From NCBI GenBank assembly GCA_954871525.1, contig OX940872.1, positions 5,913,180 to 5,977,179 of the forward strand: 64,000 nt of DNA. Direction: 5' to 3'. Positions 46,208 through 58,890 of this stretch are shown here, piece after piece. The notes beneath the pieces were generated by a model, which had not been told where the DNA came from, did not search any database, and saw only the letters and a list, made by a program, of their open reading frames with translations. Positions within the stretch are counted from its first letter, which is position 1; every line of letters starts with the position of its first letter. A program made the position numbers and the translations under genes. This stretch comes from Parietaria judaica. Its lineage: Eukaryota; Streptophyta; Magnoliopsida; Rosales; Urticaceae.

Positions 46208-46821
46208 GCACACTTGAATATATTTACACTCCCCTATCACAGTCGAAAAAAATCACCTAATTACCTAGCTAATGTCATATGCATTCTATAATAAACCTAG
46301 GCATTATAGATCTTTTTAATATAAATAAAAGTAAGCATATATAGTATAAATGATGAGCAAATAAGGCAGGAAATAACCGAAATCACGCATTTATTTTCAA
46401 CCTGTCCGAATATTTTCAGCTTTATATTAATCATTTGCTATCCTTATTTGAATATTTTCTTCTCGTTTGTGTCGAATTTGTTGCTTTTCGACTTTTATTT
46501 CCTTTAAACGTTTTTGTGAGTCTCTATTATATGAAAGATGAATGTTTTCGTAATTCAAGGTTAAGGATGAAATAAAAAATCGAACACAATGAGGAGAAAG
46601 AAATATATTTATTATATCTTTTTGACACAGCATATTTATATATATATATATCATCCGCTAATTAATTATAATTAACTTCAGAAAACACGCAGTGAGGAGA
46701 AAGAAATATATAGTAATAATAATAATACGCAGTAGTAGTGTAGTAATTAAATCCTTACAACAACAAACACAATGAAATCATTCAAAATAATAAATGCACT
46801 CAAAGAACGTACTGCTGCATG
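43406..46821. other. AT-rich intergenic sequence downstream of the YABBY gene
   Basis: Contains a poly-C tract (listed), (AT)n runs near 45757-45774 and 46169-46204, and T-rich homopolymers. Small frames lack family signals. No gene is supported. Confidence 0.55.
45540..45579. repeat. 40-bp C homopolymer
   Basis: An uninterrupted run of 40 C, followed by eight A. It makes a frame at 45462-45704 read a proline run, but that is an artefact. Such a long G/C homopolymer is rare in plant DNA and its length may be inexact. Confidence 0.85.
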
Positions 46822-46853
46822 ATGATCTTGATCATCATGATGATCAAGATCAT
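46822..46853. other. perfect 32-bp palindrome in the YABBY 3' UTR
   Basis: The sequence starts ATGATCTTGATC and equals its own reverse complement over all 32 bases. It lies 13 bases after the stop codon of the minus-strand YABBY gene (stop 46867-46869). In the mRNA it could form a hairpin of up to 14 bp with a 4-nt loop; in DNA it could extrude a cruciform. It is built from GATCAT/ATGATC words. Confidence 0.9.
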
Positions 46854-46866
46854 GATCATCACTCCA

Positions 46867-47641
46867 TCAGTTTAGGAGAGCAGCTCGTGCAGGCATAAGA
46901 TGCTTTTCAGTGCCCTGGTAATAAAATAAAATAAAATTATAAGTTCATGAATATCACAAGAGAAATTGGTTGAAACAGGAGTATAAATGACCTAAATGTG
47001 CTTGCGAAACAATTATTAATAATCGACAAGGAGAGATTTCTTTGTAACAATGGAATCTTTGAACGAAAGATCGTCAATATGGCATAAATGCATATATTAT
47101 CTGTCTACAAGACTGTTTTGTATGATATTACATATATGCATATATATAGAGGCATAACTACCTAAGGTCTTTTTTTTTGTGGTGGCATAAAATCACTTCT
47201 TTCTTTCCACGGCCACAGCTTATAATGTTTACTATTTTACTTTTCACTAAAATTCCCTTAACTTTCAAATGTTTCGACAAAGGTTAACAAAACTCTTTCT
47301 CTGTCATAAATAATGACACGGGTCCATGACTTAACGGAACATTCAAAATTCTGATTAATCTATTGAGAAAGTGGATGACATTTTGGAAAGAAGCAAATTA
47401 TTGAGCGCTGGAACTTCAACCGTAATAATAATTAAAAAAAAAAAAAATTTATGCCACAACAAAAGTAGAAATATTGAGCACTTATGTTGCTATTAACCCA
47501 TATTATATAAATAAAAGAGGTATGCATGTATGTATCAATCAACATTTGGTAGTTGAGACACATGAATGCTTTTCTCATTTTGGATACTTAAGGAGGCATA
47601 TTTTGCCCAGAGAAAGCTATATAGTACTACACAATGATTTT

Positions 47642-47689
<48 letters not shown>

Positions 47690-50600
47690 CACGTGCACGT
47701 ACTATATATATTATATACAGAAGAGATAATAAATTTGACCAGCTACAACTCTCAACTTGAGCAAATTTAAAAAAAGCCAAACGATAAAATTAAGAAAAAG
47801 CTAGGACTAACCTAGACTACCTTGTGTTATATATACATATATTATATATATATATATATATATTTGTATATGTAGAGACTTACATTATCCAACTTAGTCT
47901 GGCTGTTGGTCTTCAGCATGAGTCCAAAATGTATGTGAGGGAAGTGTGCCCACTAAACCAAAAGCATTATATCAGTCAAACTCTGATTAAATAATAAACC
48001 CTTACACTAATAACATAATATATATATAATAGAAACATACGTTTTTAGCAGCAGTACTGAAGGCTTCCCTGTGGCTAATGTCTGGATTATTAGCCTTGAT
48101 TCTCTGAATCTCCTCCCTATATATATAGATAAAGTAATAGTTAGTATGATATAATTAATAATACTTTATTATTATGTTATTTAGCTTGCTCTTTATATCT
48201 GCAAAAAGATATTCAAGTAAAAAGGAGCTACGACTAGTGAATAGTGATCTTATTTACTTTATAAACTGGTTATACGCAGAGGGGACTCGCTGCCTCTTCT
48301 CGGGAGCTGGAAAAAGAAAACAACAACTCATTACCATCAATAAAGTATTACACACAATATTAGTTAGTGATTAATTATCAATTAATTAGGTTGAACAAGG
48401 TCGGTTGCGATAACACATGGTTAATAACTCACGTCGATTCACAACCCGTTCCTCGTGAGCAACAGTGGTGGTCGGAGCTCGCATTGCGAGCTTGTTCATG
48501 TTGAGTCTCGAAGAGGTCGAGCCCGAGTCAATCCGATAATCCGGGACATTGAAGTTGTAATTCTGAGTCTGCTAATTAAATAAAATTTCAGCTAATTAAA
48601 TAAGAGTAATTATCTACGAGATGTTGTGATCTAAAAAGTTGGAATGCTACTAGAAGTTATAAATTTAAAAAGTATTTTTCAGATTTCTAAATGGTTAAGT
48701 TAATTAAAAGAAAGCATGAGATAGTACTACATGATCTGATGATTTCTGAAATATTTTTTTTTTAAATGAAAAAAAAAAAACAGAATAATCTTACAAGATT
48801 TTCTTTTCCTTCCTTGTGCTTCCAAATAAATACTCTTTATGTTCTTAAACATGTATTTTAGTCAAAGGGTAGTTAAGGAATATACCAAATTAAGAGTGTG
48901 TTTTTTTTTAACTAAGATCAAATTAGTTTTCAACTCAAATAATATTAGTAACAATTATTTTTCATTAAGCTGCAAAATAAGATGTCCTTCCAATAAAAAA
49001 AATAGAAGATAGTTGTTCGAAATCAAAATCGTCGATTAATTGAACTTGGGATGATGATATGATTGGTAAAACAAAGAACTAATAGGAATAACTGTCCTAT
49101 AATCTTATGCATTATTGTTCATCTTTTTTGAGAGAGAGAGAGAGAGCAAGCAAGGAAGTGACTTGAGCAGTTAGAATAATATTATCAGATCAAGAAAAAG
49201 CATGTAAAACCCGGATTGACAGTTCGTTAAAAGAAAGCCTTTTGAGACAAATCCAATAATATATAAACCTAAAAAGAAATATATATATATATATATATAA
49301 TTATATATACATATAACTTAGTAAAGCATATTATGCATACATGTTTGATACAGTGAATGAATATATATATATAGGACAAAAGTCGATGAAAAGAAATCAT
49401 TAAACCTAAACAGCCCTAGCAAAAACATACATGTCAAATCACACCAATCAAGGAGAAAAAATAGATCTATATTCGTAGCCGCAAAAAGATAATAAAATAA
49501 TAGATAATATATACAACCTACATATTTAATTATTCATCATAGATCTGATTACCCTTTAGCCATTTCTCAAGGTACAACATAATTCATGAAACAAATAGCA
49601 AAATAAATATATAAATATAATAGGCTTTAGCTTATGGCGGCTCAAACAGCTGTAGCTACACATAATTAGGGTTTTGATCAGAAGTAGTAGTAGTAGTACT
49701 GTTCAGAGAGACTCAGAACTCAGAGGAAGCAGCTTGCTTTGATGTTCGATTCCCTCGAGGAATATTTTATAATTAATTTTCACATTTGGCCAGAGATCTA
49801 GCTTAAAAGCTTCATCAGAGGACTCTTAGAAGATATAAATAGCAAACAACTCTTGGTGACTGTGTAATAAATTCTTTAGAGTCTATTATTTTATCTACAC
49901 AAATCCAAAAACAACAATAAAATTAAATTGAAAAAATGAACTCGACCGGTCAAACATAGCAAAGACTGCGTTTACATCTGTATATATGTGTGTTTTTCTT
50001 TTTATTGTTGAGTATTTTATTTTCATAATTCTTTTAGGTCAAACCTTGTAGATCAAGGATAAGCTAATCCTTATGTATATATATATATATATATATATAG
50101 TACCTGGAGGGGATGATAATGATGGTGATCTTGGTTCCAGGTCAGCGACTGGAAGGCAGCCGCCATGTTGACGGACCAGAGATTCGTGCAGTGTCCGCAT
50201 CGGACAGTCACGATGTCGAACAGACTGCTGCACGGAACACTCACCTGCACCGGATCCAACTCATCGGTCAATAACCACAAATTTCTCAGCCCTAAATAAC
50301 TAAAACCATAATATGTGACCAAATATAAAAAATGAAAACAAAGAATGCATGCCTCAAAACTACAATCTTTTCGATAACCGAGGGGTATACCGGTGAAGAT
50401 CGTCATGGAATTCTTGTGACTGAGTTAGCGAAAACCCTAATATGAAGATCATTCCATGAAATTGTTGTGTGGTTGGGGGATTTTGAGGAAATGGGAATGA
50501 TAAAAGATTAAAAGTGATGACTGTTCTTGTGTTTCCCCAATCAGAAAAGAAAAGTAAGGCTGAGTTTTGAGCAGCACCCAGGTAATGCACTGTTCTATGC

Positions 50601-51210
50601 AAAAGGGAAAGGTGAGACTCTAACGACTTGTCCTCATCAAACCCTAATGTTTGACGTACAGAAACCACTATTTTTTTTTTCAAAAATAATAAATAATAAA
50701 AATAATAAAAATCTGTCCAATTTCTCTAGCATTTCTGAACCTTCTCCATGACTTTTTTCATAGATTTTTTTTTTCTTACTGCAAAAGAAGGAAAATAAAA
50801 GGAAAAGTCCAACGATGGAGACTTGACTTGACGCCCAGAAACAAATATTGCAAACCCCAGGAAGAAGAAAAGCTTATTATACATATATACATATATATAT
50901 ATATAATAAATATAAATAATCATTCATCAAGCTAAAGGGATAAGAAGAAGAAGATGATGATGTTTTATACAAGAAATGGATAAGCTTTTTCAGGATCTAA
51001 TTCTAAATCATCCCAAAAACAAACACAAAAACATAATCAACATAAGAACACTGAAAAGCAGATCTCCCAATATATGATGATAGATATTTATATATATACA
51101 ATATATGTATATATATATGTGTGTGTATATACCGCGAGAACGATATTGCAAAAGTTGCAGGGTATGTAGCAGAGCTGCTCAGGCGCAACAACATCAACAC
51201 AGCTTGTCAT
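46867..51210 (-). CDS. YAB5: YABBY transcription factor, YAB5-like, 7 exons, 198 aa
   Basis: Exons (minus): 51210-51133, 50244-50104, 48568-48433, 48306-48258, 48116-48041, 47952-47884, 46914-46867. All junctions are GT-AG and the phases close to 597 nt. YABBY proteins bind DNA in the nucleus and set abaxial identity and lamina growth in leaves and other lateral organs. The N-terminal C2C2 zinc finger uses Cys18, Cys21, Cys42 and Cys45 (CNFC ... CGHC). The HMG-like YABBY domain spans about 119-172: '[20 protein letters not shown]', then '[20 protein letters not shown]' and 'FPHIHFGLM'. '[13 protein letters not shown]' and 'VNRPPEKRQR' favour YAB5 over YAB2, YAB1/3 and CRC. The variable linker is His-rich (DHHHYH) and then Thr/Ser-rich. 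A short last exon adds 15 residues beyond the end of Arabidopsis YAB5. Introns hold (AT)n runs. In-frame Met 51315 lies upstream, but 51210 gives the family-like start. Confidence 0.95.
48569..48574 (-). other. NAGNAG tandem splice acceptor before YABBY exon 3
   Basis: The minus strand reads TAGCAG directly before ACTCAG. Either AG can serve as acceptor, so the protein may include or lack one Gln between the His-rich linker and 'TQNYNF'. Both choices keep the frame. Confidence 0.6.
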
Positions 51211-51452
51211 CTTTTTTCCTTCCTTGTTTCTGATGATCGGCACTATTGCAAGATATGCGTGTGTGTATATATGTGTGTGTCTGTTTGTGTGTTTATATAG
51301 ATTCGATGGAAGCAATAAGAGAGAAGAAAAGCAAAGAAAAGCTAGGCAAGCACTAATAAGCTGTTTCAGAAGCTTTTTTATTCTCTCTTTTTGAGCTCTT
51401 TACTTTCAACACAGGCTATGAATCACAACAGTTAAACGTATGTATGGGCCAG

Positions 51453-51460
51453 TATATATA
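51453..51460 (-). promoter_or_regulatory. TATA box candidate of the YABBY gene
   Basis: TATATATA on the minus strand, 243 bp upstream of the start codon, predicting a leader of about 210 nt. A (GA)n run at 51480-51494 lies just upstream. GA repeats are bound by plant BPC factors at developmental genes, so this may be regulatory. Confidence 0.5.
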
Positions 51461-51494
51461 GAGAAATTTTATCCCCATGAGAGAGAGAGAGAGA

Positions 51495-54400
51495 GTAGGG
51501 TTACAAGAGGTAATTAAGTGATAAACTTATGAATAAAAGTATATATATTTTTTTATTAATTAATATATGGAATTTTTTATATTCATAAACATACAAAACA
51601 CAAGGTGGAAGCAGGGAAATGCTGGGACCGGCGGAAGAAAGGAGAGATAAAAGTCCATGGAAACCCTAATATTATTATATATTTCTTATTGAAATAAAAA
51701 CCCATCCATATATTATTTATATATTTATTTATTCATTTATTTTCAAGTTGTAAGCACAAATATAGGGGGTTCATGTTGATAGCTATCGGTTCCTTTGGAG
51801 GGCTAGGGTTTGGTTTTTTTTCTTTTTGAACAGAAGAGTGTTCAGAGGATCAAAGGGAGGCTTTTTAGGGTTTTTGGCTTTTTCTTAGTAATTATTCTGT
51901 CCACCTGAAAATTGATTAATTAGTTTCTAATTTCGATAAACTAATTCATTCTCTCTCAATTAATTCTTTTGGACATTCTACAGCCGATGATTAGGGCGAT
52001 ATGGTAATGTACAATATTAATACATGACATTTTACACCTACAATAATTACATTTATATGCTTATTACTATGAAGAGACTGTCTTATCGTATATTAACATG
52101 AGATTAAGGAGTTTAAAAATATAAGTTTTCAAATTTTAATATTAAAAATTAACATTTTTAACTGCCTAAATAATTTGGAACATTTATCTATCCTTGACAT
52201 CATGCAACGACACGCCAAGATAATAATATTCCTCATAATCTACATGATTTGTGCAGTTCAAGATCATAAAATGCGTGGAGTACTACATTACATTAAGCGG
52301 GATATTTGCGACAAAAGTTACTCACAATATGAAAATATTACTAATGTTCCTATATTCTTGTGACAAAAATTTCTAATGATGTAAATACAATTGACATAAG
52401 TAATGAAGTTTTTCTTCTTCTTTAAATCTCTACCATGAAATTTCATGCGGCACTACACATGATTTGACCATATTTTTGCTTGTTTTGACCATGTGACAAG
52501 ATTAATATGTAGTGACTTAATTTTTGCATCGTACAGCATGTCTTGGCTACTATCTGAAAATTCAGTGTTCGTTATCAATTCTTTAAAGTTCTTTTAACTC
52601 ATATGTGGTCAAAGAGGATATATATATATATATAACTATATATTTTCACGTGGAACTTCACGAAAGAAAAAACTCAATTACTTATGCCACACTTTCTAAC
52701 ATCATCAAGACTATTTGCAAAAAAAAAAAAAAAAAAAAGATCAAGAATATAAGTCATACTTTTTGTAACATATGAATATATTTTCCCCATATATCCCATG
52801 TTAAGTTGCAACATGACAAGAAAAATTAGGTTAAATATTGAAGAAAATAACTAATTGAATTACTAACTAGAAAGTAGAAACCCTGGCTAAATGAAGAAAA
52901 GAAAAGAAAAGAAAAAGGTGCATGGCATAATGCGGCACAAATAAGTGATTGTACAAACTAGATTATGTCTATTTATTTTATTTTCAAACTAATAGTTGTT
53001 CAAATTGCGTAAACAATGTATCGCAATGAATATATTAGAATAATGTTACATCAGGATAAAAGAAAAAAAAAACGATCATCACATGTCAGAATGATAAATT
53101 ATTGTATTTTGACTTAGAATTACAACAAGAAAACATCTATTGAACGAATTAATATTAATATATTTATTCATACAACACATTTCGTGAAAAATTCTGAGCG
53201 ATTATAAGCTTAAAACGGAATCAAGTACGTACCTGAAAACAAAAGACCAAGATCGAGCTGATCCAGAAAACTTTCATAAAAAACACTTACTCTAAAAATA
53301 TCATAAAATAAAATAGTTAAATGATATTTAATTGTACTAGACTTAAATAAATATATTGACTTAATCAAATATAATAAAATTAAAAAAGTAACTCGTTTTT
53401 ACCTATGTTTTAGAAATTCTGGCCCCAGCAATTATATACATATGCATAAATCTGCGGGCATATAAACTGAAAAAGATGAAAAAGAATCGAATAGTTTATA
53501 TTTTCATATTTTTTTACTTGCAACTTCGAAGCTCAAAAATTATTATTGAATTAGAAATGCCTGAATATGGAAAATGGTGTATTTATTTCTCCATAAATAC
53601 GAAATTGTCTGTACTACTTTTAGGTTTCTTTGAGTTGTCGACTATATATGAATACACATCGATAGTTATGTATATGTACGAATGATTACGTACAAAAAGA
53701 TAGATATATAATTTATATGTATAAGGGACCACTTGTGATTGTCCACAAGTTTCTCAAATCTGATCACTTAGGAATGACATGCCATTATAAAGAAGGATTG
53801 AGGTTTTCTTTTTCTTTTATGTTTTTCGCCTAATCCTAATTCAAACCCTAAATTTATTCATTGGTCGTTATCCTTAATAATATAATTAAGAATAAAGATT
53901 CTGTGTAATGCATGGTTATTCTTCACTCTAGAAATGCTAAAATGTGTCTTTCCATATCATGAATATGCTATAAAATGATAATTAATATGTTATAAAATGA
54001 TAATTTATAAATTGATGATGCGCTCACGTACCGATGATACGGGACTTTGGAGATAAAACTCAAACATAAAAACGCACATTATACTCGGAGAAGACAATAT
54101 CATATCGAGTACGGTGAGAGCGTTACGAACTTCCATTTTCTTTATCTAGAGCTAGTGTAAACATGTGAAAAAGAATATTACTTTTGATATATATGAATAT
54201 ATATTATATATATATATTTACAATTGCTTCACTTTTTCAGGTAGCTAAGAGAAACAATCATGTGAAAGTATAGTCATATCTTAAGAGGTATAAATAACAG
54301 ATATTACATTCTACTTTTAATACTCGATTGGTTTCGTTTATTTTTCATCTTAATGATTAACTTTACATAATATCACATCTTATTATATATGCATATTATC

Positions 54401-57400
54401 TAGTACTTTTGAGCTCAAGAGTAATATATGAGGGGATTCAAACTATATACATAAATACGTAAGCACTACATATTAACTACTCGTACACTTAATCATGTAA
54501 ACTATCAAACGTATAGTAATTTTAACTAATAGAGCGAAATAAAATACTATAAAATTGTATCCGAGCGGTGATAATAACACGAGCATACTCTATGTTCTTT
54601 CTTTGTTAGTGTTAAATTGAGCACGTAGTTATTAAAGTTTAATGTTATAGCTATAACAAAATATTTTATTTATTAGTTTATTAATATTTATATGCATTGA
54701 CATGTATTTTAACTGAAATAATTGTGATTATTTATTTAGTTAGAATCCTAAAGTCCCCTTTTTAAGATTTGCATAACTAGTCGGCATCCTTTTTTTTAGT
54801 AGCTTATATATGCGGATATGTATTGAAAATTTGATCTATTTATTATTATTTAATCACCATTTTCTCAATGTCAATACAAACAAGTTATATTTCACACTAG
54901 TCTATATTATTACAAATTGTTAAGGAATTTATGTGCCAAATTGATTTTTATCGGTGAAAGTATTTAGATTTTTGTTAAAAATGTTACTCGTCCATAAGAC
55001 GAAAAAAAAAAAAATAGAAATCTAAAATATTCTCCCGATCTACAGCAACCAAGAAATTCATATGCTATAGCAAAAATATACAAAATTAACCTAAACGGAC
55101 GAAAAATGATTTAAGTTGTGTGATCTAGATTGCAATAACTAATTATGTTTTGCCATCGTGGCTCAGTGTCTGGGTCTTCAGTCATCATAGTCTCAACCCC
55201 AAAATAATTCTATATTGTATATCATTGAGATGTTGGGTGTACCATCTTATAAGTTATAACAAAAGATATAAAAATAAAATAAGAAACTCAACTCGTGCAT
55301 TTATATAGGGATGCTAATAGTTCTTATCTTGGCTAAAATAGTTGCTCAATTTTCAAACAAGCTACTCATACATATAATAAGGCCTTATTTATTATGTGTA
55401 TTAGATTAGGTTTTCAGCTCACTTCATTTTTAATTTTTTTTTGTCTTTTTCTTACTTGAATTTTCATCTTACCCATAAGCGAAAATAATTTTGGATATAA
55501 AAAGAACAAGCTAGAAAGTTTGAATTTGACATTTGATATTTATGCTATCATTTCTTTGTTTGGTGAAAACAGTCAAATAATTAATAATATCTAAAATTTA
55601 TCTTTCACGGGCAAATCTTTCTGAAATGGTAATAAAGACTCGGAATGTTTTTCTTTCCAGATTATTCTGGTAGATTGACCATTTTTATTTAATTTACCTG
55701 CCCAATTTAATCAAATGGATATATTTGATCGCTTATGGATGATTCCTCTAGTAAATGCCAAGTTAGTAGTTGTGACATATTAAAACATCACACATATAGT
55801 TAGATATATTCCCTCATCTTTTTTTTTTTAATTCAGAAGAATAATTAATTTTATTATATATATTTTCCAAATTAATCTTTATCTTATGGGGTTGGAATTT
55901 CCTTTCGCCAACCAAAAGTAAAAAAAAAAATAGTCTTGTATACTTTCATCTTCTAATTGTGTCTTCAGTTTCACTCCCTCACAATTTCTAACTATTAGAA
56001 GCTTATATTCCATAAGAATAAAAAATGTTTACGCATCAAACTTAGTCATCAAAAGAAGTTCCGAAGCTATTAGTTTATAATATGTTGATTCTTCCTTTAG
56101 TGGAATAAATACCAATTATGTCAATTTTAGAATCTAGTATCTTGAAATGCTATGTTAATTAACTACGTACATCATCTTGTCTGGGAAATCTAAAACCAAA
56201 ATTGTAATAGCAGTCATCAATCCTTAGAGATGAGATAGCAAAAAAGACAAGCAATCCCGTACGGTTTGAGTAATTAAAATAATGTGTTAAATGAGATGTT
56301 CCGAAGAGACTGATGAATAGTGAAAGAACGTTAAGAGAATTATGCTACCCCTGTTAATAGGAGCTCAATTGAAGAAAATAAAAATTCAAAATTAAGTTCG
56401 TTCGAATGATAATAGTCTTAAGATGGACGACCTCTTGAGAAGTGCTCATGAATCATGAAAAGTGTACAAAAAGAAAGTCAGAAAGATTCGTGTTGGCCTA
56501 TGTGAAAATTTGTCAAATTATCAATAAAAAAACATGCGTCACAAACAAATTAATTCATTTCGTGAAAAATCTGATGACTTTTTCATCTAACGAATTCCTC
56601 TTTTCTTCTATTTTCCCTTAAATCATACAAACTATATATTCCCATTTAAATCAACCATAAATATCAAGATGGACATATATAAGCAATACTAAGATATATC
56701 AAGGAGTGCCGACATATACTTAAATATTATGTATATGCAATTACATATTGTACCAAGTGATCTAAACTTACAATTAGACCAAATAACTTGTACTGTATAC
56801 ATGGTCATACTTATGCACTACAAATAATATATAAATTAATACAGATGTATGATATGTATACATTTGAAGTGACAAGTCTAACTGCGACATGCATGTCCAA
56901 AAACATGCAATAACAGAAGTGAAGTAACACTGTATTATAATGCGGGTTATGAATATATAACATTGCATGTCAACTCATTCTCTATGTTTCTTTGTATCAA
57001 AATTCTGACAAAAAATAAAATAAAATTATTAAATTGTTACCATATAAAGCATTTGCTTCACTTGTTTCAGTCGAAGTTAATGAAGGCGACAAGAGAAAAA
57101 ACAAAGGCCTTCAACACAACAGGACATGCAAAAGAAAATGAATTATAATTTTGAAAAATAATAAAAATAAAAACTCGAACAATGATAACTATATTATTAT
57201 TATGAGGATCTCAATGATCCCTTCACTATTTGTCGATAAGGCCAAGTTGATAATGAACCTTGCAGTGGCTGTTTAGGTTATGTCATTTTCCTTGTCTGGT
57301 GCAATTAATAGTCATGAGAAATAGCCTTTATTTGCTTCAACATCTTTCATTCAAGTTTATAAATTGAGATATAAATAAATGTTTTATGTATATATTCCAA

Positions 57401-57752
57401 TAATATAGTTCAATTTGTAATTTTCACAAGCTCACATGTTTAATTATAGTACGGCCTGATTAGTTGATAATACCTTTTCCTCAACAATATTTTCCATAAC
57501 TTTAGTTCTGTTGTAATCCATGTACAAGACGTGTGTTTCATAAAGGGATTCCTTCAAATAATAAATGGAGCTTTGACTTTTCATGAATTGTCTTATATAT
57601 ATATTTATAATATATAACTATCATTTTGAATTAAGATTAGTAATGTTATTTGGAGAAAATTAAGAACTCAAGATGGTTTAGTAAAAACAATTATTGTTTC
57701 GTTTTCAATAATTAAATGCTATATTTTTATTTTTTATTTTTTTATGTCAGTA
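51495..57752. other. long AT-rich stretch upstream of the YABBY gene
   Basis: Over 6 kb with no supported gene, RNA gene or long repeat. It contains (AT)n tracts, a 19-bp poly-A near 52720 and scattered small frames (for example 53476-53685 +, 56774-56968 -) that lack family signals. It may contain distal control elements of the YABBY gene, but nothing in the sequence proves this. Confidence 0.5.
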
Positions 57753-57840
57753 TGTTGGTTCCAATTAAAAGATCTGTAGCCAAAGAAGAACATAGAGAAA
57801 ATTTTTTTTTTGGGAGAAATCTCTGTTAGGGGTTGAGCCA
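57753..57840. repeat. fragment related to the LTR edge at 63607
   Basis: 'tgttggttccaattaaaaga' followed by 'tctgtagccaaagaagaac' resembles 'tgttggttcccaatgataag' followed by 'atttgcagccaaaagaac' at 63607. It looks like a truncated LTR end of the same family. Confidence 0.5.
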
Positions 57841-58127
57841 AGTCAGGCTTAAACTTACACAGTATAGTAGCATGATTAAGGGGACCTTTTTTATATTATT
57901 TTATTTCCATAATTTGGAAATCGAATTCGGATTTTGAGTTTTGAAAAATAAAAAAGATAATATTATAATTAAACTGATTTTTGGATATAGAATTAGATCA
58001 TGTTAAAAACCAAAACACTGATCCATTTTTAAATACGGGTTTTGGCTTTGAAAAGTTTGAATTTAAAAACTGCAAAACCCGTACAAACCCTAAAAAACTA
58101 GAAGCATTTTAAAAATTAGATTCTTGT
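57841..58127. other. short spacer
   Basis: AT-rich sequence with several 'aaaacccg'-type words. Nothing recognised. Confidence 0.4.
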
Positions 58128-58890
58128 TGTGACAATCACCAATCCCTTGAGCCGAGAGGTCGTGAAACGGTAAGTTGTGCAACTTGCATCACCTGAACAA
58201 GGAGATATGCAGATGGAACGTTCCTGAGTTTGTGAAGTTATGGGAGTGTATGATCAAATATGCTTACGAAAATTGATTTATACTACTTATGTCAACAAGA
58301 TGCATCTTGTTTTCGGTAACTCATTCGAAGGAACTCTAAAATTAAGTGTGACTGACTTGGAGCAACCTTATGCTGAGTGACATTATGGAAGTTTCATTTC
58401 TAAAAAAAACGTTCAAGTGATTGTGGCTGGCAAGGAAGTCGGGCTCCTAATAGATTGATTGCTCGTGTCAGTCATCAACCCCATGACACAAGACGACAAA
58501 AAATTCTAACATATGCAATTCCGCATCGGCTGGACAAGACGAGTATATTGATGATACGTTTCCGAGATTGTGCAAGTATATGACTATATAGTTTTCTAAG
58601 ATCATACATATATGGGGCTTTACAGTCAAAGAGGCCTAAGAGAATTAAATGATACTACCTATGTCAACAAGATTTATCTTCTTTCGGTTATTCATTCAAA
58701 GGAACTCCAAAGTTAATTAGCGTGTTTGACTTGGAGAAATCGTATGACCGAATAACCCTTTTCAGAATTTTCTTAGAAAGTATGCGAATGGAGACAAAGC
58801 ACACTGGAAAGACTCGTTTTAGCTGATGGAGAAAAATCTTAGTTTGATCAAGCAACCGGCGTGTTGCAGCTGTAACTTAACGGGATTTTA
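58128..58890 (+). repeat. duplicated unit with 5S-rRNA-like core (Cassandra/TRIM-like)
   Basis: Two related units begin at 58128 (TGTGACAATCACC) and 58466 (TGTCAGTCATCAACC). Each has, in order, 'ctatgtcaacaagat', a 'ttcggttattcattc'-like word and a core starting GGAACTC at 58330 and 58701. The cores resemble the 3' half of plant 5S rRNA: 'gaactcc.aagttaa', 'agcgtg', 'cttggag', and in the first unit 'tgagtgacattatggaagt' against the 5S 'gggtgacctcctgggaagt'. Cassandra TRIM elements carry 5S-derived sequence in LTRs that start TGT. The two units may thus be degraded LTRs with almost no internal part. Neither is a working 5S gene. Confidence 0.5.

Noticed and set aside
46867..51210. YABBY gene as CRABS CLAW or YAB2
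   Set aside because: Zinc-finger start [12 protein letters not shown], 'VNRPPEKRQR' and the linker match YAB5 better.
58330..58400. Functional 5S rRNA gene
   Set aside because: Only the 3' half resembles 5S and it has many substitutions; it fits a 5S-derived repeat better.
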